Shown: positions 11,340 through 21,685 of the stretch, piece by piece | How positions within the stretch are numbered: the stretch's first letter is position 1 | Layout: each line of letters starts with the position of its first letter | Assembly: GCF_023101765.2 (NCBI RefSeq) | Contig: NC_064224.1 | Location: 5,536,103 to 5,600,102 of the forward strand | From: Spodoptera frugiperda | Lineage: Eukaryota > Arthropoda > Insecta > Lepidoptera > Noctuidae | Direction: 5' to 3' | Length of the DNA: 64,000 nucleotides | Notes under the pieces: generated by a model | Databases searched by the model: none | What the model was told of the DNA's origin: nothing | Seen by the model: the letters and a program-made list of their open reading frames with translations, nothing else | Program-made: the position numbers and the translations under genes

Positions 11340-11460
11340 AGTAATACCCAGTAACAACATGGGGTTTGTAATTGTTTGTTATATTTAACTTAACCCTCAT
11401 TACATGGGTCCCATAACATAAGTAATGGAAAATGGGTGTTAAATTGTATGCGTGTACATT
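11340..11460 (+). mobile_element. tRNA-headed SINE, 3' part only
   Basis: CTCATTACATGGGTCCCATA followed by AAGTAATGGAAAATGGGTGT corresponds to the body of the SINE at 34247 (TATTACATGGGACTTACAAC region). The tRNA-like head is missing. Confidence 0.5.
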
Positions 11461-11554
11461 TTAATATACTTTTAGGGACATTTTAGACCAATTTGGCAGT
11501 TCTTAATTGTTATCAGTGGGTTTATTATACCCTGTTGTTGAGTTTTTTCTTTTT

Positions 11555-11768
11555 TTTAAACGTTGCCTCACATTTGGGTTTTCTCCTGTGTTGTGGGTGC
11601 GTTTACAAGCATACTATTTCATACACAAATGACACTCTGACCAAAAGAATCAGATACCTAATAGAATTTATGGATTACACAAAGAATTGCGTAGTGTGGG
11701 AATCGAATCAGCTACTCGTCACACGGCAGCCACTCCAGCCACCGAGCCAACCGTGCAGTCGAATCATT
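11555..11768 (-). mobile_element. SINE family 2 (GTAAACGCACCCA), reverse
   Basis: Read on the minus strand it has a tRNA-like head (GGTTGGCTCGGTGGCTGGAG) with a B-box-like TTCGATTCCC, then the body AATTCTTTGTGTAATCC, and the tail GTAAACGCACCCACAACACA with GGAGAAAA. The frames at 11493-11774 and 11687-11902 are its shadows. Confidence 0.7.
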
Positions 11769-12068
11769 ACTTAATCAATGTCATGATCATCATTGTACTG
11801 ACGGCGACAAGACGTCTACTGCAGATAAGCTTTAAAACTTGTAGCAAAATTAAAAGAAACCATCTGGTAGTAGACTGCCTTTTCCGAACCAAACTAGGTT
11901 AGCTTAGAATAAAAAAATGAGAACGCAGTCTCAGTTTAAGAGCTAATTAAAATATTATAAATGTAAACAAAAAACCAAACGCCTTAAGCAAAACTCGTTT
12001 ATAGTTCAATTTGTGGATACAAAGAAGTAAAGAGTATTTAATTTTATAACCTAGAAAAGCTAATACCT

Positions 12069-12343
12069 ATACACATATCGCTCACCTAGTAATATATTGG
12101 CACATCTGCAAAACATACGAAATTGAATTTATATGGTTTACATGTTTAAAAGTGCATATTAATCTATTTATTTCCATATTCATCGAGAGAGGTCGTAAGG
12201 GTCATTATACCATTATTGTAGTTTCCCCCATCACGCACGTAAAACAACGGTTCATTGGTCAGTAAACTAAAAACTAAACAAGTCAGGTAAACTATAAACA
12301 CCGTAAATGTGCCAATATATTAATAGGTGTGCGATATATACTA
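12069..12343. mobile_element. MITE with TATTAATATATTGGCACAT inverted ends
   Basis: Left arm ACATATCGCTCACCTAGTAA then TATATTGGCACAT; right arm ATGTGCCAATATATTAATAG then GTGTGCGATATAT. The arms pair over about 36 bp with few mismatches. TA lies at both edges, which would fit a Tc1/mariner-type target but is weak in AT-rich DNA. No ORF. Confidence 0.65.
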
Positions 12344-12499
12344 TTTAAATCTGAGCTACATGTATTGCACCATCCAGGTATCTAGATTAATGGTAATAGT
12401 CATTTTTTTGAGGTTATTAAAATAAATAATGGAAAACTATAATTCAGTAAAATTTTGTAAATGATGCACGTGCTATTATTATTACTCACAGCTTATTTC

Positions 12500-12650
12500 T
12501 CGGGATAAAACGTTACCTATATGTTATTCCAGACTATGATCTATCTCTTTACCAAATTTTATTAAAATCTATTCTGTAGTTTTTGAGTGGATGAGCAACA
12601 AACATTCGTACATTCTCACAAACTTCACACTTTTTTAAACTTTACCCTAG
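12500..12650 (-). mobile_element. Helitron-type 5' remnant, reverse
   Basis: GGGATAAAACGTTACCTATA, ACCAAATTTTATTAAAATC and TGTAGTTTTTGAGTGGATGA then ACATTCTCACAAACTTCACA follow the order of a common lepidopteran Helitron 5' region in reverse. Degenerate. Confidence 0.45.
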
Positions 12651-12654
12651 AATT

Positions 12655-12772
12655 GTTCACATACAAATGACACCCAGACCTGAAACTATATACAATTCAC
12701 GCAAAGAGTTGCTCCGTGCAGGAATTATACTCGTTACACGTTGCGCGGCAGCTAGTTGCCCAGCTTTGACTT
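12655..12772 (-). mobile_element. SINE family 2, reverse, head and body
   Basis: Contains ATGACACCCAGACCTGAAAC, AAGAGTTGCTCCGTGCAGG and GTTGCGCGGCAGCTAGTTGC, the complemented head and body of the SINE family at 16018 and 55285. The distal tail is missing. Confidence 0.65.
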
Positions 12773-13156
12773 CTGAAAATATTTGCTTCCGAAATATCAA
12801 ATGTACGTACATATACTATAATAGACATGGCATGATTTGATAACATAATATATTTATCTTTTATGTAATGTTTAAATACCTATATACTGTTATCTGTAGC
12901 GCACCGACAATATATTGATTACGAACAATATTTAGCCGGAAATTATAAATATTTATACTTTTGTTCTTTATTGTTTTGTCTGCTTCGTTCGTTTTTGTGT
13001 TATACGAGTATGAAGGCAGATCACGCCAGTTATATTGTGTTTTCATTCTGTGTTATAATATTTAATACAAAAATGAATAAATGTGTTGCTAAGCGCAAAT
13101 CTCTAGAACAACTGAACTGATGGTAATTTCTTTGTTAGGTTTGTTATTGTTAGGAG
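12773..13156. other. Spacer, nothing recognised
   Basis: The minus-strand frame at 12861-13046 is AT-driven and unsupported. Confidence 0.4.
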
Positions 13157-13158
13157 AA

Positions 13159-13433
13159 GGTTCTTATGTTAGAGTATAGGCAAGAGTAGGCGTTAGCGTA
13201 GTGTTCCACCTACGCCATCCGATGAAAGTAAGCAGCCTCTCAGGGCTGCTAACGTGACGGGACCTGATGAAGCCTGCCGGGTGTGCTGATTCCGCAAGGG
13301 TAACCTGGGTTACGATCACAGGCAGTGGATGAACACCGCGGTGGTTTTAGCCGGTAAAAGTCCGGCATACCTCCTCCCCCCTTGAAAGTCCATGAGGATT
13401 TCCACCGCTACAAAAAAAGGTTCTTATGTAAGA
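13159..13433 (+). mobile_element. Short retroelement with 15-bp target duplication, copy 1
   Basis: The element body is 13174-13418 (245 bp). It is flanked by GGTTCTTATGTTAGA (13159-13173) and GGTTCTTATGTAAGA (13419-13433), a 15-bp target duplication with one mismatch. It ends in CTACAAAAAAA, an A-tail. The body is much more G+C-rich than its surroundings. The 3' module TGGTTTTAGCCGGTAAAAGT with CCTCCTCCCCC also occurs in modified form at 42925-43120. These are hallmarks of target-primed reverse transcription: a 5'-truncated LINE or a SINE using a LINE tail. Confidence 0.8.
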
Positions 13434-13439
13434 ACAAAA

Positions 13440-13496
13440 TTAAAAATATGCACGGAAAAATTTTCAAGGCGAAACAAAGTTTGCGGACTCCGCTAG
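13440..13496 (+). mobile_element. Helitron 3' end, first of three in tandem
   Basis: GGCGAAACAAAGTTTGC forms a short hairpin, then GGACTCCGCTAG ends the element at 13496, followed by T at 13497. This is the canonical hairpin plus CTRR arrangement. The upstream body is short. Confidence 0.6.
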
Positions 13497-13497
13497 T

Positions 13498-13694
13498 ATA
13501 CCTATAAAAGAGGGTCGGGTTAGTTACACTACATATAACTCAAGAACAGCTGAATCGATCTGGCTGAAAATAGAGGGGAGGTAGCTCAGAACTAGAAGGC
13601 GGAGATAGGATTCTATTTATCCAAGGATTTTCCAAATATCCTACGGTAACTGGAAAATCGTGATTGCGCGGACTACTTCGCGTGCAGAAGCTAA
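13498..13694 (+). mobile_element. Helitron-type element, second of three in tandem
   Basis: Starts just after the T of the previous CTAG/T. Contains CATATAACTCAAGAACAGCT and GATCTGGCTGAAAATAGAG, typical of lepidopteran Helitron 5' regions. It ends with the hairpin GCGCGGACTACTTCGCG (13666-13682) and AGCTAA at 13694. About 197 bp, no ORF. Confidence 0.65.
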
Positions 13695-13860
13695 TCCTAC
13701 TATTCTACTATAATATTAGAAATGCCAAAGTTTGTATGTTTGTTTGTTTGTTACTCTTTCACGTCAAAACAGCTGAAGCTATCGAGATAAAATTTGGAAT
13801 AAGAATAGATAATGGTCTGAAATAATACATAGACTTTAATTTTTTTTTTCCGTACGTTTT
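13695..13860 (+). mobile_element. Helitron-type 5' end, third of three in tandem
   Basis: Starts TCCTACTATTC at 13695 directly after CTAA. It continues TAATATTAGAAATGCCAAAG and TTTGTTACTCTTTCACGTC, then GATAAAATTTGGAAT. The 3' half is missing. Confidence 0.6.
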
Positions 13861-14467
13861 CATCATGGTCAAAATAATTACAACTAGTAAAAATATGACT
13901 GAGTTAATTATTATGCATATAATGCTTATAAAGAAGTTCACTATAATTGGTATTATATTACGAAAGTAAAATTAAGCCACATCTATATTTAAAAATTAAT
14001 TTTTATACCTATATCTACTTCATGCATAAAATTAGACCAAACCAACGATAATTTATTAAATAAGAAACGAAGATCAAAGCTCTGAAGATCTTTTTAGTTA
14101 TAAACAGAAACAAAAAATGTCCGACGCAACACATACTTATTTACTAGGTCAGTTAATACAACTTTGATAATACAAAATGATAAGGGAACGCTAAAAGAAT
14201 ATGTTATTAAAATAATATAATGTTGCTTATCTACTTTGTTAATAATAGGCAAGGCTAAGTAATTTCTTTGTTAATTATTCGCTATTAACAAAACAATTTA
14301 CCGCTGTTAACATAGAGTTGTGTTAAAGTCGAGCGAGGGGTTTTGGGGATCAAATTCTCAGTTTAAACAATTTGACGCTTATATGCTTGGTTTATTGTAA
14401 AAGGCTTGCTTCTATTGCATGAGACGCAGAAAAATTATTTACAAAATAGTTTATAAAAAGTTAATTA
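13861..14467. other. Spacer, nothing recognised
   Basis: AT-rich; no feature supported. Confidence 0.4.
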
Positions 14468-14745
14468 TTAAAACAAACTTAAGGCGTCGATAAAATAAAC
14501 CTCATCGGTGTTGTGAGATAGAGTACCCAAAAGACTAACAGCATTACCACTATGAATTGCTATGTTTAACCTTTGACCAAAGTAATAGCCAGCGTTTTGG
14601 TCACCTGAAGTGTCAACCATCCCCTTTACTTTGTAAAGTAGATTTGCACTTGGACCAAGGCACGGCTCTAAAGTTTCAACCCCAAACGGTGCGAAAGTAT
14701 CATTGCCAATAAGGGTATTTATTTCGGCGTTCTCGGTTCTCGGCA
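14468..14745 (-). pseudogene. Retroelement polyprotein C-terminal remnant (GDQ...GQRLNIAI)
   Basis: The minus-strand frame contains GVETLEPCLGPSANLLYKV, then MVDTSGDQNAGYYFGQRLNI and HSGNAVSLLGTLSHNTDEV before a stop. The pattern VETxGPxGPSAxxLYK...VDxSGDQxAG..QRLxIAIQxGNAxSxLGT is one I associate with C-terminal parts of invertebrate LINE reverse-transcriptase proteins. About 90 residues remain. Upstream sequence turns abruptly AT-rich, so it is 5'-truncated. The consensus IAIQRGNA is IAIHSGNA here. Same family and strand as 10270-10363. Confidence 0.6.
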
Positions 14746-15227
14746 GTAGCAGTAGCAGCACTGGCTTAATAAATTTACCAAATACATAGTACAATAAATA
14801 GTATAGTTGATATAATAATAAAATATTTATTCTTACCCTTTCGGCTTAAATAAACTTGATTTCATGTCGTGGTTTGATTTCTAACAACATATTATTATTT
14901 ACTTTTGATAAAAAATGAAGTGAAGTACTATATAATCATAGTAATAAGCGGTAGTCAGACACAGACAAAATATCAAGGCCGATAGATTCAGCTATCGCAA
15001 AGTTCAAAGGTTGTAGCGCCGACATATTTTAGTCAACTAATACCAATATCATTTCAGCTGGATTCCGTTGGTAAAATTCTAAAGGTAGTGTATTGAAATT
15101 AACATTTTTATTGAACTATTGGTTGGTATTTTCTCAACTGTTCATCTGGGTAGATTATGGACGTTAAAATTTTATTTATAATGCGTTATAGACTTAGAAT
15201 TGAATACGAATTGGCCTCAATAGTCAA
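14746..15227. other. Spacer, nothing recognised
   Basis: AT-rich; no feature supported. Confidence 0.4.
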
Positions 15228-15425
15228 GCTTCCTTGTGCGAACTGCTAAGGGGTGGAATTATTTGTCAAAGTCTGTGTTTCCTGATAGGTATAACCTGGG
15301 TGAGTACAAGGCCCGAGTGATATGTTGCTTATATGGGCCGCATCGTCATCCGCATCATCCGCATCGCGTCATCCACACATCACTTACCATCAGGCGAGAT
15401 AGCGGCCAAACGTCGACACATAAAA
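15228..15425 (+). pseudogene. LINE pol C-terminal fragment (RTAKGWN motif)
   Basis: In frame with 15236 the translation reads LVRTAKGWNYLSKSVFPDRY, then NLGEYKARV, and a His/Arg-rich tail from CATC repeats. This fits the last part of a non-LTR retrotransposon reverse-transcriptase ORF (RTAKxWNxLPxSVFPDxYNLGxFKxRV). There is no ATG, the 5' part is missing, and an A-rich stretch follows (ATAAAATATAAAAAAAACG). A second copy with stops is at 8925. Confidence 0.7.
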
Positions 15426-16017
15426 TATAAAAAAAACGTTGTCTTGAAACACCATAGCTCATAGAAAAGTGGCGTAGTATAACGTCTGCGTTATGTTCAC
15501 CAGTGTAATTGGAAGTTCAACAAACTCGTACTGAACATGGAAACCTTTAGTCAACACTCGTATTTATACCCACTGCGTTCCAGGCAGGTTGATAAGAAAT
15601 TAATGCAAGTCTTATTTATAGATTAAAATCGTCTCATCCGAAAAGTGTTTACTCTTTAAATTATCATCATGTGTTGTGGCGCTTACGTCAGAAATATATT
15701 TTATACAGATCGATAATAGTTTAATAATCGAACGAGTCATAGTATGATAGCAAATATTTGATGATCAAACACGTTTCGAGTTTTTAAAAGGACCATTTTG
15801 ATAGTATCGAAATTGAAACCAATATTTTTAAGCCTGAAAAGAAATGCTTGTACGATGTGTATATGTATTTTCTTTTAAATTGAAATTTCATCAAATCCAA
15901 TAGTTTATTTTAGGCTTGTATGTAGTTAGTTTTTGTGACAAACACTATCTTGTTGTAACAAACTGCTCAACACATTTGTGCTCGATATTAATTTTGAATG
16001 AAAATTAAATGAAATGA
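15426..16017. other. Spacer, nothing recognised
   Basis: AT-rich; no feature supported. Confidence 0.4.
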
Positions 16018-16222
16018 CTGCAGGGTTGGCGCGGTAGCTGGACAACTGGCTGCCGTACAACGTGTAAATGGTGTTATTCCCGCACGGAGCAACTCTTTGT
16101 GTGATCCACAAATTGTTGTTTCGGGTCTGGTTGTCATGTGCATGTGAAAGTCAAAGATAAAAGAGTATGTTTGTAAACGCACCCACGACACAGGAGAAAA
16201 TCCTAGCGAGAGGCAACGTTAA
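16018..16222 (+). mobile_element. SINE family 2 (GTAAACGCACCCA), near-complete
   Basis: The tRNA-like head starts GGTTGGCGCGGTAGCTGGAC (A-box region) with the B-box region degenerate (GTTATTCCCGCACGGAGC). The body reads AACTCTTTGTGTGATCCAC and TGTTTCGGGTCTGG. The tail is GTAAACGCACCCACGACACA and GGCAACGTTAAA. The best full-length view of the family in this window. The minus-strand frames overlapping it are shadows. Confidence 0.75.
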
Positions 16223-16754
16223 AATAATATCAGAGAACATACTCTAACATCTCTCACACTTCAAAGCAAAAACAAACCCCAACGTGACGTAACATCAAAA
16301 ACTTCCCGACGCTGACCTTGAATCGACAGGAACCCTATTACATTAGTCTTACAAATTGAAGATACTTGAGGACCCTTACTCCCATAGATCAAATGGTCTG
16401 AGCGTCTCCGATGACCCTTGTATCCGTGACGCGAGAAGCCACGACACTTATGTCACTTCTCGACATGTATTGTTTGATAACGCCACTCAAGACATTGAAG
16501 ACATCTGTATCTAAAGATTTATGTGGTGCACATAGGATTGTTTTGTTTTGTTTAGAGATGTTTAGAAGATTGTGGTTTTAATGATGAGTGTTTTTGGTTG
16601 ACTCAAATATACAAGTCAATGTTACTGATTGAACAATATTTTACTTAGCAATATGGCAGAATTTAATCTAATATATTAATGAATAAAGGATTTTGTAAAC
16701 ATCAAACAAACCTATTAACAATGTGGACGTATTAATCAACAATAGAAAATTGTT
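16223..16754. other. Spacer, nothing recognised
   Basis: Slightly higher G+C than neighbours around 16290-16450 but no recognisable ORF or repeat end. Confidence 0.4.
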
Positions 16755-16845
16755 ATTTAAGGTCGGCAACGCACCTCTTCTGGTGTCACGGGTGTCCATG
16801 GGCGGCGCCGATCGCTTACCATCAGGTAATCCGTCTGCTGACAAA
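16755..16845 (+). mobile_element. GTGTGGGAGAGCC-family repeat, 3' part
   Basis: Contains AAGGTCGGCAACGCACC, TCTGGTGTCACGGGTGTCCA and GCTTACCATCAGGTAATCCG then TCTGCTGAC. The 5' half is missing. Confidence 0.65.
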
Positions 16846-17292
16846 AATTTATTAATCGGATGATCTATACACGCTTCCGTAGATATCAACCGAACCATAA
16901 CCAACAACACAACCATATCAGAATCACATAAACCTGATACAACAAGATCATCCGACCATTAAAACAAATCTGTAATCCAACGAACAACATCGTCCAAAAA
17001 CATAACTTCCTTTACAGAGCTCCATTCAACAAGAACCCAACAAATATCGCATCCATTACCTCCCATTGCTCCATTTGAGTAATATTTCCTCGCAACACAA
17101 TCCTCGCTTGTTTACTGGCTCGTGAATAGGGTTGCCATATATCCGAATATTTAGCTCTTGGTCCGGAATGCGAACGAAATCTTTAATCGTACGGAATTGT
17201 TACAAGTTACTAAGAAATCGAACGAACGAACACAGGCAAAAGCTCGAGAGTTCGCGTCAAAATTTCCAACATTTTGTACACTTTACAAACAG
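16846..17292. other. Spacer, nothing recognised
   Basis: No repeat end or exon supported. The frame at 17132-17332 runs into the hairpin element and is not a gene. Confidence 0.4.
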
Positions 17293-17534
17293 TAATGAAA
17301 TTAATTATTATGTTATCGGCTTACTCACCTAACTGTTTGACGAGGAACTCGACAGTAGCAGCGCGACAATCGCCGCGTCGTGTGTCGCGGAATGCTGCTC
17401 ATGAATATGAGCCTCTAGCATTGCTTGAAACTAGTCGAGTTCCTCGTCAAACAGTTACGTGAGTAAGCCGGTAACATAATAATTAATTTAGTATGTCTCA
17501 CGAAAGTTATAATAAAATTAAAATATTAATGAAA
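17293..17534 (+). mobile_element. Hairpin element family A, copy 1 (55-bp arms)
   Basis: Arms 17299-17353 and 17434-17488 are inverted with only two mismatches. Each holds TATCGGCTTACTCACSTAAC (complemented on the right) and GACGAGGAACTCGAC. The loop carries CTCATGAATATGAGCCTCTA. A polar 3' extension follows the right arm: AGTATGTCTCACGAAAG then TTATAATAAAATT. TAATGAAA at 17293-17300 and 17527-17534 is a candidate target duplication. No ORF. Confidence 0.75.
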
Positions 17535-19599
17535 ATTGAAAAATTTACTCTGAATATTTTCCGAAGGTCCGGAATTTTCTCCGGGTATTTTGGGAATTTG
17601 ATCTGGGAACCCTACTCGCGAACCGACCGATTAGTTCCTTTCTCTTCCTCTATTGTTTACCAAAGTGTCTCGTTCTCTGATCATATTTTACGTCAGCAGC
17701 CACTCTGCACTTGACCGTGGTTTATTTTTACTCTGTGGGATGTATTTGTGAATTTCCATCACTATGTTTGGGTTAACGATGTTTGAATGTTGCTTTTGAT
17801 CTGGTGCTAGTGCATCGCGATTTTGGTTGTTGAAGGATTGTTTGCCTTGTAAATCTTGCTGTTGAATTGTATCATTAATTATATGTGTTATATCGAAGTA
17901 TTTACGGAACTGTTATCAGTTTTAATAGACTTTCCTCTTCTTATAAGGTTAGATATGCGTATTATAACCATCAATGGCTTTTATGATAGAATATTTTTTT
18001 TCTCCTTGATGGCAACCGAGTCTCCAACACAAAGTTGTCGACTATACTACCAGTACAAAAGCTTGATAGAAAAGTAGTCATCAAACATACAAATAAAATA
18101 TGAAAAGGATTGAGACGCGAGAAGGGCAGGTTATTTCCAATCAGCTAATTCTGAAATCTATGGGGCCCATTTTAATACTGGATGTCTTATAGCTGATACA
18201 GTAATGATGATGTTACGTTAATGTTATGTTCTCTTTCGTACCTCTGATGATATTATAGTTAAAATAGTATATTATAAACCCACAGTTTAAATTTTACTGA
18301 CCGAAATCTGCAAGTGAATGCAGTTTCCTAAATCTCTGTAGTAACATTTTATTTTATGCGAATTGCAATTTTGTTAGCTTTGCAATATACTGACGTCATT
18401 GACGTTCGTCTTTGTTTTATTTGAAATGCTCCAGAAATTGCTTTTCTATTTGTCTTTTGTTTTTATGAGAGAATAATAAATGGTTTTTCAAGAATATAAA
18501 GTGCATTTAGATCTGCAAATTGCTATGTGTTGAAAAATTATTTAATGTTTCGAGTTTACACTCTATCGATCATTTGATATGAAAGAATTAGAAAAATAAA
18601 CTGCGAATATGCTATCTATAAAATTGTTAGTTTAAAATCTTACTTTCAAAAACTTTTTTCTGAGAATAACTGCAGCGTTTTTTATTTATAAGATCTTCAA
18701 TAATTTGTTCTTGTCTTTAGCTTATGCTAGATCATAATGCACAATATCTGAGATACCAATTACAAAACAATTTTACGAATCTTGAATCGAATCAAAGAAA
18801 TATGTTTGAACCAAAACACGATCCCTTACGAAGATCTTCAAAATCAGTCAAAGATATGTAACGAGATCAAAGAAATTTATTAAAACATTCTCCTATGAAA
18901 AATAACTCAGAAAAGGTTTTCCTACATGGCTTCCAAATAAATAGAAATAAATGCAGGAAATAAATCACTCCTTTTCGCTTCCTTTTCCAATTTTCCATAT
19001 TTGTCCTTCGATATTTAGGCATGTACTACTTAAAGCAGTAACTTTTCCATTAGGATTCTGTATCATATTTTTTTTTGTTTTTTTTTAAATATTATTACAA
19101 TGACTGGATAGGCACTACACACCACATAAATTTGAATAAAGAACATAATTCGACACGAATGGGTTGGTAGTTTAATTCAGCCTTACTTTGTCATATGATA
19201 ACTTGATCGGTCAAAAATATTTTTAACTACAGGACGTTCCCAGATCACCATTATTAAACAATTTGCATATTGTTTTTATACGCACACGTAGTTTTAATGT
19301 GTGTAACATTGACATCGAGTAACAATGTAGTCGTTATGTTACATAGAAGGGACGCAATCGGAATAAATATTGCTTGCAATTATATCTCGATTGCCTTTAG
19401 ATGATGAGGCTTATAAACGGGTCGTAAAATGTAAGTGCTCACTCAGTTTGGTATAAGCCACCAGTATATTGTGACCTCCTATTTTCGATGTAATTCTTTA
19501 TTTGCGAAAATCATTTCTGAGGGATATTTTGTGGGAATGTAATCGTGTGAATGGTCGAAAATGATAATGTTCCTAATCATACTGTAATGGTATAATGTA
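17535..19599. other. Two-kilobase spacer, nothing recognised
   Basis: Longest stretch of the first third without a recognisable repeat. Frames at 17856-18077 and 19479-19688 have no coding support. Confidence 0.45.
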
Positions 19600-19965
19600 A
19601 ACTGGGGTGCTGCCTCCTCCTTCTGCGAAGCAGTCATGCTAGCTAAGGAAGAGGCGAGACGCGTGAGGGAACGAACATCTTCACACACCAGCCGTCGCGA
19701 GAGACACTTCAGGCGTCAGGGATCACGCGACCATCTCCGCGGCCACCGTAAGTGCGGGTCTGCGGACGGCGAGGGTAGCTCGCCGCCCGACCAGGACCAT
19801 CAAACCACCACAGATGGGATCCAGGTGGGCTGATGCCTGATTCGGAGCTACAGAATACCTAGAGGGTTTACCGGGACTCCGACTCGAAAAGCAGGAACAG
19901 GAACGGGGTAGTTTTTAGTCAGTAAAAGTGTAACACTCCCTCTCGTTCCACAAATAAATATTTTA
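19600..19965 (+). mobile_element. LINE 3' end: ORF tail plus 3' UTR
   Basis: G+C rises sharply. The open frame from about 19600 reads NWGAASSFCEAVMLAKEEA then RRVRERTSSHTSRRERHFRR, a basic C-terminal tail like that of lepidopteran LINE ORF2, ending at the stop at 19831-19833. The 3' UTR follows: GGGTTTACCGGGACTCCGAC and GTAGTTTTTAGTCAGTAAAA then CTCCCTCTCG. The same UTR is present at 21489, 22960, 40045 and 58635. The element is cut at both ends (no catalytic domains, no A-tail). The internal ATG at 19636 is not a real start. Confidence 0.7.
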
Positions 19966-21476
19966 ATTAATCGGTTTATAATATACCCAGTGTATTTTAA
20001 GGATTGGTCCCTACTACGCTACGGTTTCTTACCTAAAAAGTATTTACCGATCAATTTGCCCTGGTTACTTTGTTTACGTATCGATAAGGCTTTAATACCG
20101 CCATTATAATAACGATATTATTTTGTCAAACGAAAAGGAAGATTCTATGAAGAGTAGAAAATGTTACTTACAATAATTATAACATTGTTGAAATACAAGC
20201 ATCTATGAGCCAAAATTGTAGCAACGCCTTTGTTGCGGGTTTCAGCGATGATTGCTTCCCGTAATATGTCTATTAGTTTCCCAATCGGGGGGAAAACCGA
20301 TGATTTAGATTGATTTTACTAGTTTACCTCCGATACCTAATCTTAACTTTCCAAATAAGATTAGGATTCTACACACAGAAGACGAAGAAGCATTTCAAAC
20401 TTATTAATCCCTATCAAAATTTCAAAGTATAATCGCAAAACGTTTAAAGAGACGAAATCGTTCACTAAAAACCCATTTCGAAGAACTTTCCTTGCAAATA
20501 AAACCCAGCATTTTCCTTAGTTCATATCCCCTTGGAACAAAGCTCTGGTAAATTTTAGATAAGTAAGAAATTTGTAAGATTCCTTCGCAGTCTTCCCACC
20601 CTTTTTGGTGGAAGTCTATAAATTTTTATTAAGCTCAATTACTCTTAGAGGTCACTCGCCGAGATTGCGAATGATGATAAGTGCGCTATCGTCCCGATTG
20701 TGGGTCATCCTGGTCTTTAAAATTTTTGATCCTTTCCATTTTAATTGGTTTTATTTCCTTAAAGCTCCTTTCTTTACTTTTGATGAGTTTGTTGATGAGT
20801 GAGATTGCTATCATGTTTTGGGTGAGATAGTCTGATTGGATAAAGTGATATGGTGCTTTTTGATTTCCATATTTTCAGTAAAAATATTCTAAAATTATTT
20901 TTAGATTTAGTGACCGATTCTAGTCATACAAAAAATAAGGACAATAATAATTATAAGTCAATTTAGTCCATGTTCCTAGGGCTCTTTGCTCGAGAAACAT
21001 AGACTAAATATAGCCCGAAGATACCAAGAAGATACTATTATCTTGAAAGAATATCCAACAAGTTTGATGTTAAACACGTAAATTATTTTTATTCTTGAAT
21101 ATTTGTTATATTTTCCCAATGAGATTGTACAGAATAATACATAACTGATTAAAGAAGTTTGGCTTAGCTTGAACAAATCCAACAAACTTTCGAACAATGA
21201 AAAGTAAAAGCGAACAACAAGAAGTTTCATACGAAACGAGTATGATAATTAACTTCTGAATACTTAATTAGAGAACCGCAATTATGATGTAATTTTTAAC
21301 TTAACAGAACGAGAAAAATCTTATTTCTATTCAAACTCCATGTTTGTTCTGCAAATGTAAACTAGTTATTATACTGTAATTAGAATACTAACGTTATTCT
21401 ATTGTGTCTCTGCTGCTTTTTTGCATACTGAATAAATTGCATGGTTGGTGTAATAATATTAAATTCAAACTACGAT
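19966..21476. other. Spacer, nothing recognised
   Basis: Frames at 20605-20802 and 20976-21230 have no recognisable product. No repeat ends seen. Confidence 0.45.
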
Positions 21477-21685
21477 TTGCCTTGTGGTGCAGTAGCCTGC
21501 GTACGGCTAGCAGAAGTAGCTCGCCACCTACACCATCATAGATGGGCCTAATAGGGCTAACGCCTGATACGGACACGCGAAAAACCTGACTGGTTTTCGG
21601 GGTTTCGGGGCTCCGCCCGAGAGCTGGAATAGGAAAGGAGTGGCTATTAGTATTTCCCAAAAAAAAAAAAAAATTGCCTTGTAGT
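21477..21685 (+). mobile_element. 5'-truncated LINE insertion with poly(A) and target duplication
   Basis: The body 21489-21673 carries the LINE 3' sequence CTAACGCCTGATACGGACAC and GGGGCTCCGCCCGAGAGC. It ends in 15 A residues (21659-21673). The flanks are TTGCCTTGTGGT (21477-21488) and TTGCCTTGTAGT (21674-21685), a 12-bp target duplication with one mismatch. Same 3' UTR family as 19600. A clear target-primed insertion; frames overlapping it on the minus strand are shadows. Confidence 0.8.

Noticed and set aside
17299..17488. CRISPR or terminator reading of the hairpin
   Set aside because: Single dispersed foldback in a eukaryotic repeat landscape; no repeat-spacer array anywhere in the window.
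19636..19833. Independent 65-aa Arg-rich protein
   Set aside because: It is the end of a longer LINE frame that is open upstream of this ATG and joined to a LINE 3' UTR.
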